A stretch of DNA of 13,278 nt. Source: an uncultured Chromatiaceae bacterium. GTDB lineage: Bacteria > Pseudomonadota > Gammaproteobacteria > Enterobacterales > Alteromonadaceae. The stretch lies in the NCBI GenBank assembly GCA_946481195.1, contig CAMLNG010000045.1, positions 1 to 13,278 of the forward strand. Direction: 5' to 3'. Shown one piece after another: positions 1 to 6,169 of the stretch (positions within the stretch are counted from its first letter, which is position 1; the number at the start of each line of letters is the position of its first letter). The notes beneath the pieces were generated by a model. It searched no databases. It worked only from the letters and a program-made list of their open reading frames with translations, and had not been told where the DNA came from. The position numbers and the translations under genes were made by a program.

Positions 1-2
1 TA

Positions 3-122
3 AACGTCGGTGGTGTAAACTATCTTTGTGACAATCGCTGTGTAGTGCATATGTCTTTTGTTCCACCAAGAGTTAGAGATTGCTGTGGTGGAAAATCCTG
101 GATCGAGCAACCAAACGACTAA
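3..122 (+). CDS. Possible C-terminal fragment of an unrecognised protein (cut by left edge)
   Basis: One frame is open from the first bases of the window to a TAA at 120-122, giving about 39 residues that include CDNRC and DCCGGKSW. It contains four cysteines, has no recognisable family, and an internal ATG lies at 51-53. Codon third positions are AT-rich, unlike the genes further right. An open run of 40 codons can occur by chance, so this may be the tail of a gene that begins outside the window or may be nothing. A 7-bp inverted repeat (TTCCACC at 61-67, GGTGGAA at 87-93) lies inside it. Confidence 0.25.
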   Translation, partial: NVGGVNYLCDNRCVVHMSFVPPRVRDCCGGKSWIEQPND

Positions 123-399
123 CAAACGTCATAATCAATACAAATAACCATTCTTATTTTCAGGCCGCAGGGAGTTAAATTAAAATTTCATACGGCCTCT
201 ATTTGAAATTGACCCTCAATTTATATCGGTTAAACGATTCATTTGTTTTAAGAATCGCCCGAAATACGTGACGGGCCCCTAGGGCAAGATCACGAACGTT
301 TTGTGACCATTGAGCCTGAAAATTGTAGCCGTAGCCGGTTGATGATCAATTACTGCTTTTTTTTGCCAAGGCAACCGCGCTGTACAATATAAGGCAGCA
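123..399. other. AT-rich intergenic stretch with no recognisable gene
   Basis: No convincing coding frame is seen on either strand. The composition is clearly more AT-rich than the rest of the window. Visible structure: a 6-bp inverted repeat AGGCCG (162-167) / CGGCCT (193-198) with a 25-nt loop, a CCCTAGGG palindrome near 276-284, and a terminator-like hairpin with a T8 run at 331-364. A TACAAT at 383-388 resembles a -10 box, but its best -35 (TTGCCA, 363-368) is only 14 bp away, so I do not call a promoter. Confidence 0.5.
331..364 (+). terminator. Candidate intrinsic terminator
   Basis: GTAG at 331-334 can pair with CTGC at 353-356. Inside it GGTTGAT (337-343) pairs with ATCAATT (345-351), using G-U pairs. 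Eight T residues follow directly at 357-364. The stem is imperfect and AU-rich, but a T8 tract directly behind a hairpin is the classic arrangement. It would end plus-strand transcription coming from the left edge, for example from the possible gene fragment at 3-122. Confidence 0.4.
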
Positions 400-675
400 A
401 TGCTGATTTGGGTTTCAAACAGCTTTGTTGGCACAAAGTGATCCTAATCGCTTGTACCGAGGACTACCGATTCACTGCAAGCCCAGCATCCGCTGTCCTG
501 CCACCCATCGCATCCAAGGTTGCTTTTCCTGCGAAATGGCGTATGGTGCGGTTTCTTCTGGTGCTGGCATTTGGCGTGGTACCAGTTTCCTTTTCCCCAA
601 TTTGATTCAGAGGTTTTGGTGTCACTGTTTATCGCGCTGATGCTGTTATCTGTGTTTACTGCCTGCCTTTCTTAA
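400..675 (+). other. Stop-poor, unexplained stretch; no confident gene
   Basis: All three forward frames are open for long parts of this stretch (408-605, 425-640 and 448-675). None of the translations looks like a known family. The first two have low-complexity or cysteine-rich compositions and no ribosome-binding site. The 3' part encodes hydrophobic runs in two different frames: MVRFLLVLAFGVVPV from ATG 543, and LFIALMLLSVFTACLS ending at 675. This could be a decayed gene broken by a frameshift, a structured RNA, or plain intergenic DNA. Confidence 0.35.
619..675 (+). CDS. Possible 18-residue hydrophobic peptide ORF
   Basis: A GTG at 619 has AGAGG at 609-613 five bases upstream. It opens an 18-codon frame encoding VSLFIALMLLSVFTACLS, a single hydrophobic helix ending in a lipobox-like FTAC, with TAA at 673-675. 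A strong hairpin begins at the next base. The layout of SD, hydrophobic mini-ORF and hairpin fits a small membrane peptide or toxin-like gene, but the frame is also open upstream to 448. It may therefore be the tail of a longer decayed gene. No family is recognised, and such a short frame can be chance. Confidence 0.2.
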   Translation: MSLFIALMLLSVFTACLS

Positions 676-725
676 GCCGGTTCCGCGCTGCGGGGCCGGC
701 GCTGTCTGATTTTCCCTGTTTTTTC
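676..725 (+). terminator. Strong hairpin, possible intrinsic terminator
   Basis: Positions 676-686 pair with 690-700 over 11 consecutive base pairs (GCCGGTTCCGC with GCGGGGCCGGC, two of them G-U) around a 3-nt loop. A T-rich tail follows (ATTTTCCCTGTTTTTTC, about 709-725), but its first T run starts about 10 bases after the stem. That spacing is longer than ideal for an intrinsic terminator. The hairpin starts immediately after the TAA of the hydrophobic frame at 619-675. Confidence 0.45.
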
Positions 726-752
726 TGACTGAATATTGCTGAATTTGTGCTT

Positions 753-811
753 GCTGAGCCTTGGCCTCAGCCTTTGTGCCGGGTTTTAACTGGCCTTTGG
801 GCTTTGGCACA
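753..811 (+). other. Two adjacent inverted repeats in the leader of the first Rnk-like gene
   Basis: GCTGAG-type arms at 753-771 form an 8-bp stem with one bulged base and a tiny loop. Directly next to it TGTGCC (775-780) and GGCACA (806-811) form a second 6-bp inverted repeat. Both lie within 82 bases of the start at 835, so a transcript reading into that gene would have a folded leader. No known riboswitch class is recognised. Confidence 0.3.
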
Positions 812-834
812 GCCGCAGCGGGCTGGCGGAATTT

Positions 835-1251
835 ATGAACAAGTTTTTTGCGATACCGGCCCGGGCCGGCATTTCGGCTGCGCGCTGGTTAGCGCTGCGG
901 TCTGTCTGGCCTTTGCGCGTGGCAGCGCTGTGGCGGTTGCAACAGTGTTTAACGGCTGAGACGACTGTCACTGCAACGGCAGGCGCGACCCCCGGCCATT
1001 GGTTGTTATTAAAAGAGGCCCACACAGGCCAACAGCATTGGCTGCAATTGGTCTGGCCGGCGGATGCCCGGCCGGGGCATGGGCGTATTTCGGTGTTATC
1101 GCCACTCGGGCAGGCACTGTTAGGCCAGTTGCCGGGGGCAACTATCCAACTGCGTCTGCTTGGTGTGCAGTTTCAATTTCAATTACAGGACATGTTGCTG
1201 GTGCGGCGCAAGCCGCGCCGCCATAGCCGTAGCAAAGAGCCTGGCCGGTAG
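835..1251 (+). CDS. Diverged GreA/GreB C-terminal domain (Rnk-like) protein
   Basis: A 138-residue protein. Residues about 56-123 resemble the C-terminal FKBP-like domain shared by GreA, GreB and Rnk: the stretch ISVLSPLGQALLGQLPGATI matches the family pattern S-V-hydrophobic-[AS]-P-[VL]-G-x-A-L-L-G-x-x-x-G. The first 50 residues (W/L/R-rich) match nothing I know, and the tail is strongly basic (RRKPRRHSRSK). The start is uncertain: the ATG at 835 has only a weak GCGGA (826-830) in front, so a later start is possible. The gene precedes a clearer Rnk homologue by 63 bp and looks like a tandem, diverged copy. Proteins of this family bind the RNA polymerase secondary channel. Without the GreA coiled coil with its acidic tip, transcript-cleavage stimulation is unlikely. 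Confidence 0.6.
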   Translation: MNKFFAIPARAGISAARWLALRSVWPLRVAALWRLQQCLTAETTVTATAGATPGHWLLLKEAHTGQQHWLQLVWPADARPGHGRISVLSPLGQALLGQLPGATIQLRLLGVQFQFQLQDMLLVRRKPRRHSRSKEPGR

Positions 1252-1302
1252 CGCCTGGCTGAATCACCCCGCAGGTCAAATCGGCTGGCGGATTTTATCG
1301 AT

Positions 1303-1309
1303 GAAGGAG
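1303..1309 (+). promoter_or_regulatory. Ribosome-binding site fixing the Rnk-like start
   Basis: GAAGGAG lies five bases upstream of the ATG at 1315. It argues for that ATG rather than the in-frame GTG at 1309, which would overlap the site itself. Confidence 0.75.
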
Positions 1310-1314
1310 TGTGT

Positions 1315-1785
1315 ATGAGAGAAAAACTAACGGAGATCACTTTGTCGCTGGCCGACTTCAACAAGCTGGAGGCGCTGCTGGACAGCCTGCCGCCATCTGA
1401 TCCGGCCCGGCAGGAAAAAGCCGGCAGCTTAAGCCATGCGCTGGCGCGCGCCATGCTGTGTCATGCCAGCGAAATGCCGCCCGATGTGGTGACCTTACAT
1501 TCCACCATCACAGTCCGGCTCGGGCAGCGGGAAAGTAAAACACTGACGCTGGTGGTGCCGGATGAACTGCAGGCCGGCCGCAGCGATTTGCTCTCGGTGC
1601 TGGCGCCGGTGGGGACTGCGGTGTTGGGGCTTACTGTTGGCACGCCGGTGTTATGGCCAATGCCCAACGGCATTTTGCAGCAGATTGAAGTGCTGACGCT
1701 GCATTATCAGCCGGAGCGCGACGGCGCATTGTCGCAGCCAAGCCGCAATGACAGCAGCGGCAAAATGCGCTTGTTGCCGCAGTAA
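1315..1785 (+). CDS. rnk: Rnk-like nucleoside diphosphate kinase regulator (GreA/GreB C-terminal family)
   Basis: A 156-residue protein that follows E. coli Rnk (136 residues) along most of its length. The N-terminal helical part (residues 8-50) is followed by EMPPDVVTLHS (53-63), where Rnk has EMPHDVVTMNS. Next comes LSVLAPVGTAVLGLTVG (93-109) for LSVMAPVGAALLGLRVG, then LQQIEVLTLHYQPE (121-134) for the Rnk LEVLELEYQPE end. A roughly 20-residue polar tail is extra. Rnk binds RNA polymerase in the secondary channel and lacks the long GreA coiled coil. In E. coli and Pseudomonas it influences nucleoside diphosphate kinase levels. It is probably co-transcribed with the diverged copy upstream and is closed by the terminator at 1808-1847. 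The family call is strong; the regulatory target is inherited from E. coli. Confidence 0.85.
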   Translation: MREKLTEITLSLADFNKLEALLDSLPPSDPARQEKAGSLSHALARAMLCHASEMPPDVVTLHSTITVRLGQRESKTLTLVVPDELQAGRSDLLSVLAPVGTAVLGLTVGTPVLWPMPNGILQQIEVLTLHYQPERDGALSQPSRNDSSGKMRLLPQ

Positions 1786-1796
1786 CTATCGATAGT
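1785..1796. repeat. 12-bp perfect palindrome at the stop codon
   Basis: ACTATCGATAGT overlaps the last base of the TAA stop of the Rnk-like gene. With one bulged base the arms extend to nine (AGT at 1781-1783 and ACT at 1797-1799). It lacks a loop, so a protein-binding site or chance is more likely than an RNA hairpin. Confidence 0.4.
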
Positions 1797-1807
1797 ACTG
1801 AGCGTGC

Positions 1808-1847
1808 GCAGCGGTGTTGATCGGGGGGTCAGCACTGCTGCAATTTT
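1808..1847 (+). terminator. Intrinsic terminator of the Rnk-like gene pair
   Basis: GCAGCGGTGTTGA (1808-1820) pairs with TCAGCACTGCTGC (1829-1841) over 13 pairs, two of them G-U, around an eight-base G-rich loop. AATTTTT follows at once (1842-1848). It lies 22 bases after the stop at 1785 and is oriented to end the plus-strand transcript. Confidence 0.8.
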
Positions 1848-1865
1848 TCATCAGGTCTGCATCTT

Positions 1866-1901
1866 CTGGTGCGCCGCGCTTCGCTTGGCGGCACCCTACG
1901 G
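1866..1901 (-). repeat. REP-like palindromic element, copy 1
   Basis: A 36-bp unit whose minus strand reads CC, then GTAG, then an imperfect palindrome. The arms GGTGCCGCC and GGCGCACC pair with one bulged base across an AAGCGAAGCGC centre. A GTAG tetranucleotide next to an imperfect palindrome is the defining layout of REP elements mobilised by RAYT (TnpA-REP) proteins. It sits in the gap between two convergent genes, a typical REP location. Confidence 0.65.
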
Positions 1902-1926
1902 ACAAACATCATGGATTCAATATGGG

Positions 1927-1962
1927 CTGGTGCGCCGCGCTTTGCTTGGCTGCACCCTACGG
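1927..1962 (-). repeat. REP-like palindromic element, copy 2
   Basis: This repeats copy 1 in the same orientation exactly 61 bp further on, with only two substitutions. One is in the loop (C to T). The other is at the bulged base of the stem (G to T), so base pairing is unchanged. This pattern of change supports selection on, or recent copying of, the hairpin. Confidence 0.65.
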
Positions 1963-2001
1963 CCATTTTGACAAAAGTGTGCGACACGCGGGAGTCGCAT
2001 T

Positions 2002-3072
2002 TTATCTGCCGGCAAAACCAGCCAGCACCAGCTTACCAATCACTTTGCCTTGTTCCAGTAAACTGTGCGCCTGGCGCAGGTTCGCGGCATTGATCTGCCC
2101 CAGATGCTGACCGGCGGTGCTTTTTAATAACCCGGCGTCGACCAGCGCAGATACTTCACGCAGCAGCTGTTGCTGGGCGATCTGGTCCGGCGTCTGAAAC
2201 AAAGAGCGGGTAAACATCAGCTCCCAGTGCAGGCTTAAACTTTTTAGTTTCAGCGGGCGGATATCCAGCGCTTCCACCGGGTCGTCAATCAATGCCAGTT
2301 TGCCCTGCGGCGCTAACACATCGATAAACTGCTGATAATATGCGGCGGTATCGACCAGACTGACGACATGGCTGACCGCATCAATACCAATGCGCTTCAG
2401 CTCATCGGCCAGCGGCAACTGGTGATTAATCACTGCATCGGCACCTAAAGCACTGACCCAGACCTGCGATTCTGGCCGTGACGCTGTCGCGATAACAAAA
2501 GCATCGGTTTTTAATTTCGCCAGTTGCACCAGCACAGAACCGACACCACCGGCAGCACCGCTGACCAGCAGCACTTTTCGGCTAAATTGCGGCGCTGGCT
2601 TGTCCAGTTGCAGCCGGTCAAATAACAGCTCCCAGGCGGTGATGGCCGTCAGTGGCAGCGCCGCGGCGTCGGCAAAAGACAGGCTTTGTGGTTTAGGCCC
2701 GACCAAACGCTCATCCACCAGATGATAAGCACTGTTGGCGCCCGGCCGGTTTAACGCTCCGGCGTAAAACACCGCATCACCGACTTGGTAATGTTGCACT
2801 GCAGCGCCGGCTGCGACTACGACACCCGCCGCATCCCAGCCCAGCACTTCTGCGCTCACCACACCGTCTTTGCTTTGCGGGGCACGGCGCTGACGGATTT
2901 TGTAATCCACCGGGTTGGCGGCGATGGCTTCGACTTTGACCAGCAGGTCATAAGGCCCTGGTGTTGGCACCGGTAAGGCTAAATCAACCAGCGCCTGATC
3001 GTCGCTGACCGGCAGCGATTGCAGATAACCGACGGCTGGCATCATTGCCGGAATTGAATGAGTAGCAGACAT
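2002..3072 (-). CDS. Zinc-type alcohol dehydrogenase-like / quinone oxidoreductase family protein (MDR superfamily)
   Basis: A 356-residue medium-chain dehydrogenase/reductase. The N-terminal GroES-like domain contains residues 35-60 (VPTPGPYDLLVKVEAIAANPVDYK-type) and GWDAAGVV at 78-85. The nucleotide-binding Rossmann part has GAAGGVG at 172-178, the NADPH-type loop of quinone oxidoreductase relatives. The zinc-binding GHE of classical alcohol dehydrogenases is replaced by GWD, so a zinc-independent NAD(P)H-dependent reductase is likely. It resembles the adh_fam_1 group often annotated as zinc-binding alcohol dehydrogenase family. The substrate cannot be told. AGGAG (minus strand, 3079-3083) is six bases before the ATG. 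It is divergent from a LysR regulator that probably controls it. An alternative start at residue 10 or 11 has no better ribosome site. Confidence 0.85.
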   Translation of the reverse strand: MSATHSIPAMMPAVGYLQSLPVSDDQALVDLALPVPTPGPYDLLVKVEAIAANPVDYKIRQRRAPQSKDGVVSAEVLGWDAAGVVVAAGAAVQHYQVGDAVFYAGALNRPGANSAYHLVDERLVGPKPQSLSFADAAALPLTAITAWELLFDRLQLDKPAPQFSRKVLLVSGAAGGVGSVLVQLAKLKTDAFVIATASRPESQVWVSALGADAVINHQLPLADELKRIGIDAVSHVVSLVDTAAYYQQFIDVLAPQGKLALIDDPVEALDIRPLKLKSLSLHWELMFTRSLFQTPDQIAQQQLLREVSALVDAGLLKSTAGQHLGQINAANLRQAHSLLEQGKVIGKLVLAGFAGR

Positions 3073-3105
3073 AATAAGCTCCTGATATTTCGATGAAAAG
3101 TGGCG

Positions 3106-3127
3106 GCTGCAAGGAAGTGTTTGCAGC
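3106..3127. promoter_or_regulatory. Inverted repeat in the divergent control region, candidate operator
   Basis: GCTGCAA (3106-3112) and TTGCAGC (3121-3127) form a 7-bp dyad with an 8-bp spacer, 34 bp upstream of the dehydrogenase start. Regulators of the LysR family bind such partly symmetrical sites between divergent genes. The assignment to this LysR is inference. Confidence 0.35.
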
Positions 3128-3159
3128 TGTGTTCAGCAAGTGAGACGCATTGTGCCGGA

Positions 3160-3188
3160 TTGACATTGATTGAAAAACAGCATAATTA
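3160..3188 (+). promoter_or_regulatory. Candidate sigma-70 promoter of the LysR gene
   Basis: TTGACA at 3160-3165 is a perfect -35. CATAAT at 3181-3186 (15-bp spacer, five of six matches) or TAATTA at 3183-3188 (17-bp spacer) would serve as -10. Transcription would start near 3193-3195, about 20 bases before the gene. Confidence 0.55.
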
Positions 3189-3199
3189 AGCATTCTTTA

Positions 3200-3214
3200 T
3201 CAAATGAAATTTGA
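3200..3214. promoter_or_regulatory. Palindrome at the LysR start, candidate autoregulatory operator
   Basis: TCAAATGAAATTTGA is a perfect dyad of 6-bp arms around GAA. It lies just downstream of the predicted promoter and overlaps the TTG start candidate at 3211. A protein bound here would block early transcription or translation, as expected for the autorepression common in LysR regulators. Confidence 0.4.
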
Positions 3215-4125
3215 AAATGCTGCAAGTCCAGGATCTCCAGTTGTTTCAGCAAATTGTCCGCAGCGGCAATATCAGTGCAGCGGCACGGCAGTTTGACCTG
3301 ACCCCGGCTGCGGCTTCGGCCGCATTAAAACGGCTGGAACAGCACCTTGGCGCGGCGTTATTGCTGCGCAGTACCCGCAGTTTAAAAATAACGCCGGCCG
3401 GTGAATTGTTTTTACAACATTGCCAGAATGCGCTGGAAGCTTTAGGGCAGGGCGAACAGGCGCTGAAAAATCTGGCGGTGGATATCGGCGGTGAGTTGCG
3501 GCTGGCAGCGCCAAGCGATTTGGGCCGTAACTGGTTGTTGCCCAAGCTCGATACTTTGCTGGCGCGCTATCCACAACTGAAACTGCGGCTGGAACTGGGC
3601 GATCGAGTGGCCGGCTTACAGCGCGAGCCGGTTGATGTGGCATTGCGTTATGGCGCGCTGACTGACCCATCGCTGGTGGCATTTTTTATCGCCGAAGTAC
3701 CGCGTATTGTCTGTGCGGCACCGGTCTATCTGGCGAAGGCCGGTACTCCAACGCAGCCGCTGCAGCTGCAACAGCATAACTGTCTGCTCTACATGATTGA
3801 AGAGCGTACTTTTGACCGCTGGCGTTTTAGCGGGCCAGAAGGGTTGTTGCAGGTGAACGTGGCCGGTAATCGCAGCAGTAACGACGCCGAATTGGTACGG
3901 CGCTGGGCGGTGGCAGGCCATGGTATCGCGCTGAAATCGGCGCTGGATATGGCCGCGGATCTACGCGCTGGCCATGTGGTCCCGCTGCTGAGAGAGCATC
4001 CGGCACCCAAACTGCAGCTGCATCTGGTCTGCGCCAGCCGGCATCAGGTCACGCCTGCGGTGTTAATGCTGCGCGATGAATTACGCCAGTGGGTGAGTAC
4101 AGAACTCGCGACACTTCAGTTGTGA
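3211..4125 (+). CDS. LysR-family transcriptional regulator
   Basis: A 304-residue protein of the usual LysR length. The N-terminal winged helix-turn-helix spans residues about 5-63. Its recognition region GNISAAARQFDLTPAAASAALKRLE leads into LGAALLLRSTRSLKITPAGE, the family signature. Residues about 90-300 form the effector-binding substrate-binding-like fold (GELRLAAPSDLGRNWLLPKL). The start is uncertain: TTG 3211 or ATG 3217, two codons apart, neither with a clear Shine-Dalgarno site. Divergent orientation and the dyads between the genes suggest it controls the neighbouring dehydrogenase and itself. The ligand is unknown. Its stop lies only 8 bp from that of the convergent kinase gene, leaving no room for a separate terminator. 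Confidence 0.9.
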   Translation: MKMLQVQDLQLFQQIVRSGNISAAARQFDLTPAAASAALKRLEQHLGAALLLRSTRSLKITPAGELFLQHCQNALEALGQGEQALKNLAVDIGGELRLAAPSDLGRNWLLPKLDTLLARYPQLKLRLELGDRVAGLQREPVDVALRYGALTDPSLVAFFIAEVPRIVCAAPVYLAKAGTPTQPLQLQQHNCLLYMIEERTFDRWRFSGPEGLLQVNVAGNRSSNDAELVRRWAVAGHGIALKSALDMAADLRAGHVVPLLREHPAPKLQLHLVCASRHQVTPAVLMLRDELRQWVSTELATLQL

Positions 4126-4133
4126 AGCAACAG

Positions 4134-6134
4134 CTATGACGTCAGCGCCGGTAACCGGATTAAGAAACAACAGCCGCTTTGCTGCGGCAGATGCTGCAGA
4201 CTGCCACCAATCGCCTGCAGTTGGTTATAGGCGATATTGAGGCCAAGGCCAAGATTGCCCTGACCCAGTTTAGTGGTGAAAAACGGGTCAAAAATTTTGT
4301 CCAGCAGTTCAGGCCTGATGCCCTGACCATTGTCCGAAAAATACAGCAATAATTGCCTGCTGGCAGCATCGATAGCCAGTTGTAGCCGGATTTGCAGGGG
4401 GCCTTCGACCGGTTCAGCATGTTGCAGCGCGTTGTCGAGCAGCGCCGACAGCACTTTGCCAAGCACTGTGGTATCAAAACGCCACTCGATGTCAGCGCCA
4501 TCCAGCTGAAGCGTCACTTCCCGTGGCTGTAACGCCAGATGGCTTTGCAACCACTGACCGGCAAACTGCAGCACCAGCTGGGTATCAATGCCGGATTGCG
4601 CCGACGTGGCTGAAATCAATTTAAACCGCTCCACCAGGCCAGCGGTACGCTCAGCGCTTTGTTCAGTCAGCGCCATCAGCTGTTGCTGTTCGTCGATAAA
4701 TTGCTGCAGTTCCTGCAGGTTGAGTTTTTTGTCGGTAAGCTTTTGCAACAGCAGCTGCAGCTGTTCGCGGCTACAGGATACTGCAGTCAGAATAGTGCCG
4801 AGCGGTGTATTGAGCTGATGCGCCATGCCACTGACTAATTGCGTCAGCGCTGCCAGTTTACGCTGTTCAACTAACTGCTGCCGGGTGCGCTCCAACGTTG
4901 CCAGGCTATGCGCCAGCGCACGGTTTTTCCGGCGGATTTGCCAGCTAAAGCCGAGGCTGATCAGTAAAATCAATGAGGCTGCTGCGATGCCGCCATATAA
5001 CTTCTGTTGGTGAGCCAGACTGGCTTGGTGTTCAGCTTGCTGCTGTTGTTGCAAGCGCTGAATTTCCATCTCACGGGTGGTGACGCCCATCTCGGCACTT
5101 TGTTGCGCCACTGTTAAGTTAAAGCGTTGATCGGCAAGCTGTTGCTGCGCCTGTAATGCCTGCTGCATCGCCACCACAGCCTGGGCATTTTTTTGCTGGC
5201 GCAGCGCGAGGTTTGCCTGCAACTGCCAGCCCTGCAGTGACAGGGCGTGCGCCTGTTGTCTAGTCGCCAGTTGCAGGCTTTGTTGCAGTTGTTGGTCGGC
5301 TTTGGTTAATTCACCGGTTTGCAGCAACGCCTCCGCCAGTAATAAACCGGCTTCAGCCTGCTCCAGCACATGGCGGTTCTGTCGCAGCTTCAGGCTGTGC
5401 CGGGCCAGCAGCACTGCACGCTGCGCATCTTGCTGTGCCAACGCCACCCGCGCCAGATTCAGAAAAGACCAGGACGCTTCCAGCTGATGTAAACCGCGTA
5501 AGGCCAGCGCCTGCTGATGATAGCGTTCTGCCGCGCTGACATCGCCACTTTGTAACGCCGCTTCACCAAGGTTATTCAGCGCCACCGCCTGCACGCTGGG
5601 GTCGTTATCGCGTTGGCCTTGTTGATAAAAACGCTGAAAATAGCTGGTTGCTTCGCGGGTCTGACCGAGTTTCAGTAACACCAGGGCCAGATTGTTTTCA
5701 GTCTGACTGATAAAAAATGGTTTGCCTAATAAGGTCGCGAGCGGTAAAGCCTTTTGGTAGTGGCTGAGCGCCTGCTGGTACAGGCCCTGATTGCTGAAAA
5801 TGCCGGCCAGAATATTATGGTAACTGTACAAAATACTTCGGTCTGTTGATTCCAGACTCAGGCTTTTGCACAAAGCCAGTGTTTGCAGCGCGGCCTCGGT
5901 CTGGTTGCTGCGCTGCTGAAAAATTGCTTTGTGGTAGTTGAGCCGGATTTGTTGCTCCAGCGTCAGCTGCAGTTTGTGCTGTTGCAACAGCTGCTCAGTG
6001 TCGCGCACTGCCTGGCGGTAATTGGTGCTGGCACCTTTGATTAAAGGCCCACGTAGTTTTTCAAATTCCGGCTCTGGCATGGCTGTCACGGCAAAACACA
6101 GCAATGCCAGCAGTCCGTAGCAGCAGTATTTCAT
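4134..6134 (-). CDS. TPR-containing sensor histidine kinase (orphan)
   Basis: A 666-residue protein from the ATG at 6134, chosen because it opens with a clear signal sequence (MKYCCYGLLALLCFAVTA). The in-frame ATG at 6194 would add 20 polar residues and run through a perfect hairpin. Residues about 40-370 are glutamine-rich tetratricopeptide helices (e.g. NNLALVLLKLGQTREATSYFQRFYQQG), predicted periplasmic. One membrane helix spans 380-400, followed by a coiled coil. The HisKA box has phospho-acceptor H439 in GMAHQLNTPLG. The ATPase has the N box around N568 (DNALQHA), then DNGQGI and GLGLNIAYNQLQAIGG. There is no receiver domain and no adjacent response regulator. It lies 75 bp downstream of pyrC on the same strand. 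The stimulus is unknown; TPR sensors usually sense through a bound protein or peptide. Confidence 0.88.
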   Translation of the reverse strand: MKYCCYGLLALLCFAVTAMPEPEFEKLRGPLIKGASTNYRQAVRDTEQLLQQHKLQLTLEQQIRLNYHKAIFQQRSNQTEAALQTLALCKSLSLESTDRSILYSYHNILAGIFSNQGLYQQALSHYQKALPLATLLGKPFFISQTENNLALVLLKLGQTREATSYFQRFYQQGQRDNDPSVQAVALNNLGEAALQSGDVSAAERYHQQALALRGLHQLEASWSFLNLARVALAQQDAQRAVLLARHSLKLRQNRHVLEQAEAGLLLAEALLQTGELTKADQQLQQSLQLATRQQAHALSLQGWQLQANLALRQQKNAQAVVAMQQALQAQQQLADQRFNLTVAQQSAEMGVTTREMEIQRLQQQQQAEHQASLAHQQKLYGGIAAASLILLISLGFSWQIRRKNRALAHSLATLERTRQQLVEQRKLAALTQLVSGMAHQLNTPLGTILTAVSCSREQLQLLLQKLTDKKLNLQELQQFIDEQQQLMALTEQSAERTAGLVERFKLISATSAQSGIDTQLVLQFAGQWLQSHLALQPREVTLQLDGADIEWRFDTTVLGKVLSALLDNALQHAEPVEGPLQIRLQLAIDAASRQLLLYFSDNGQGIRPELLDKIFDPFFTTKLGQGNLGLGLNIAYNQLQAIGGSLQHLPQQSGCCFLIRLPALTS

Positions 6135-6163
6135 CCGGGGGTCTTCGAAGCGGTTTTTTTGCC

Positions 6164-6169
6164 AGTATA
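6164..6169 (-). promoter_or_regulatory. Candidate -10 box of the TPR kinase gene
   Basis: The minus strand reads TATACT here, five of six matches to the consensus, 30 bp before the ATG at 6134. No good -35 is present: 17 bp upstream reads GTGGCG. Instead a perfect hairpin fills the -35/spacer region, as in promoters that depend on an activator. Confidence 0.35.

Noticed and set aside
174..235. GTTAAAT and GTTAAAC resembling integron attC core sites
   Set aside because: No matching RYYYAAC partner with the expected stem was found, nor any integrase or cassette array.
363..388. TTGCCA and TACAAT as a promoter pair
   Set aside because: The 14-bp spacer is too short for sigma-70, and no better -35 is present.
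786..1025. 79-residue minus-strand frame over the first Rnk-like gene
   Set aside because: It has no recognisable features, and the opposite strand encodes a GreA-type domain.
1814..2110. 98-residue plus-strand frame
   Set aside because: It is read through the terminator and both REP-like copies and enters the dehydrogenase gene antisense. Its repeated residues come from the DNA repeat.
3272..3682. 136-residue minus-strand frame
   Set aside because: It is antisense to the LysR gene, with no ribosome site and a low-complexity Pro/Arg/Ala composition.
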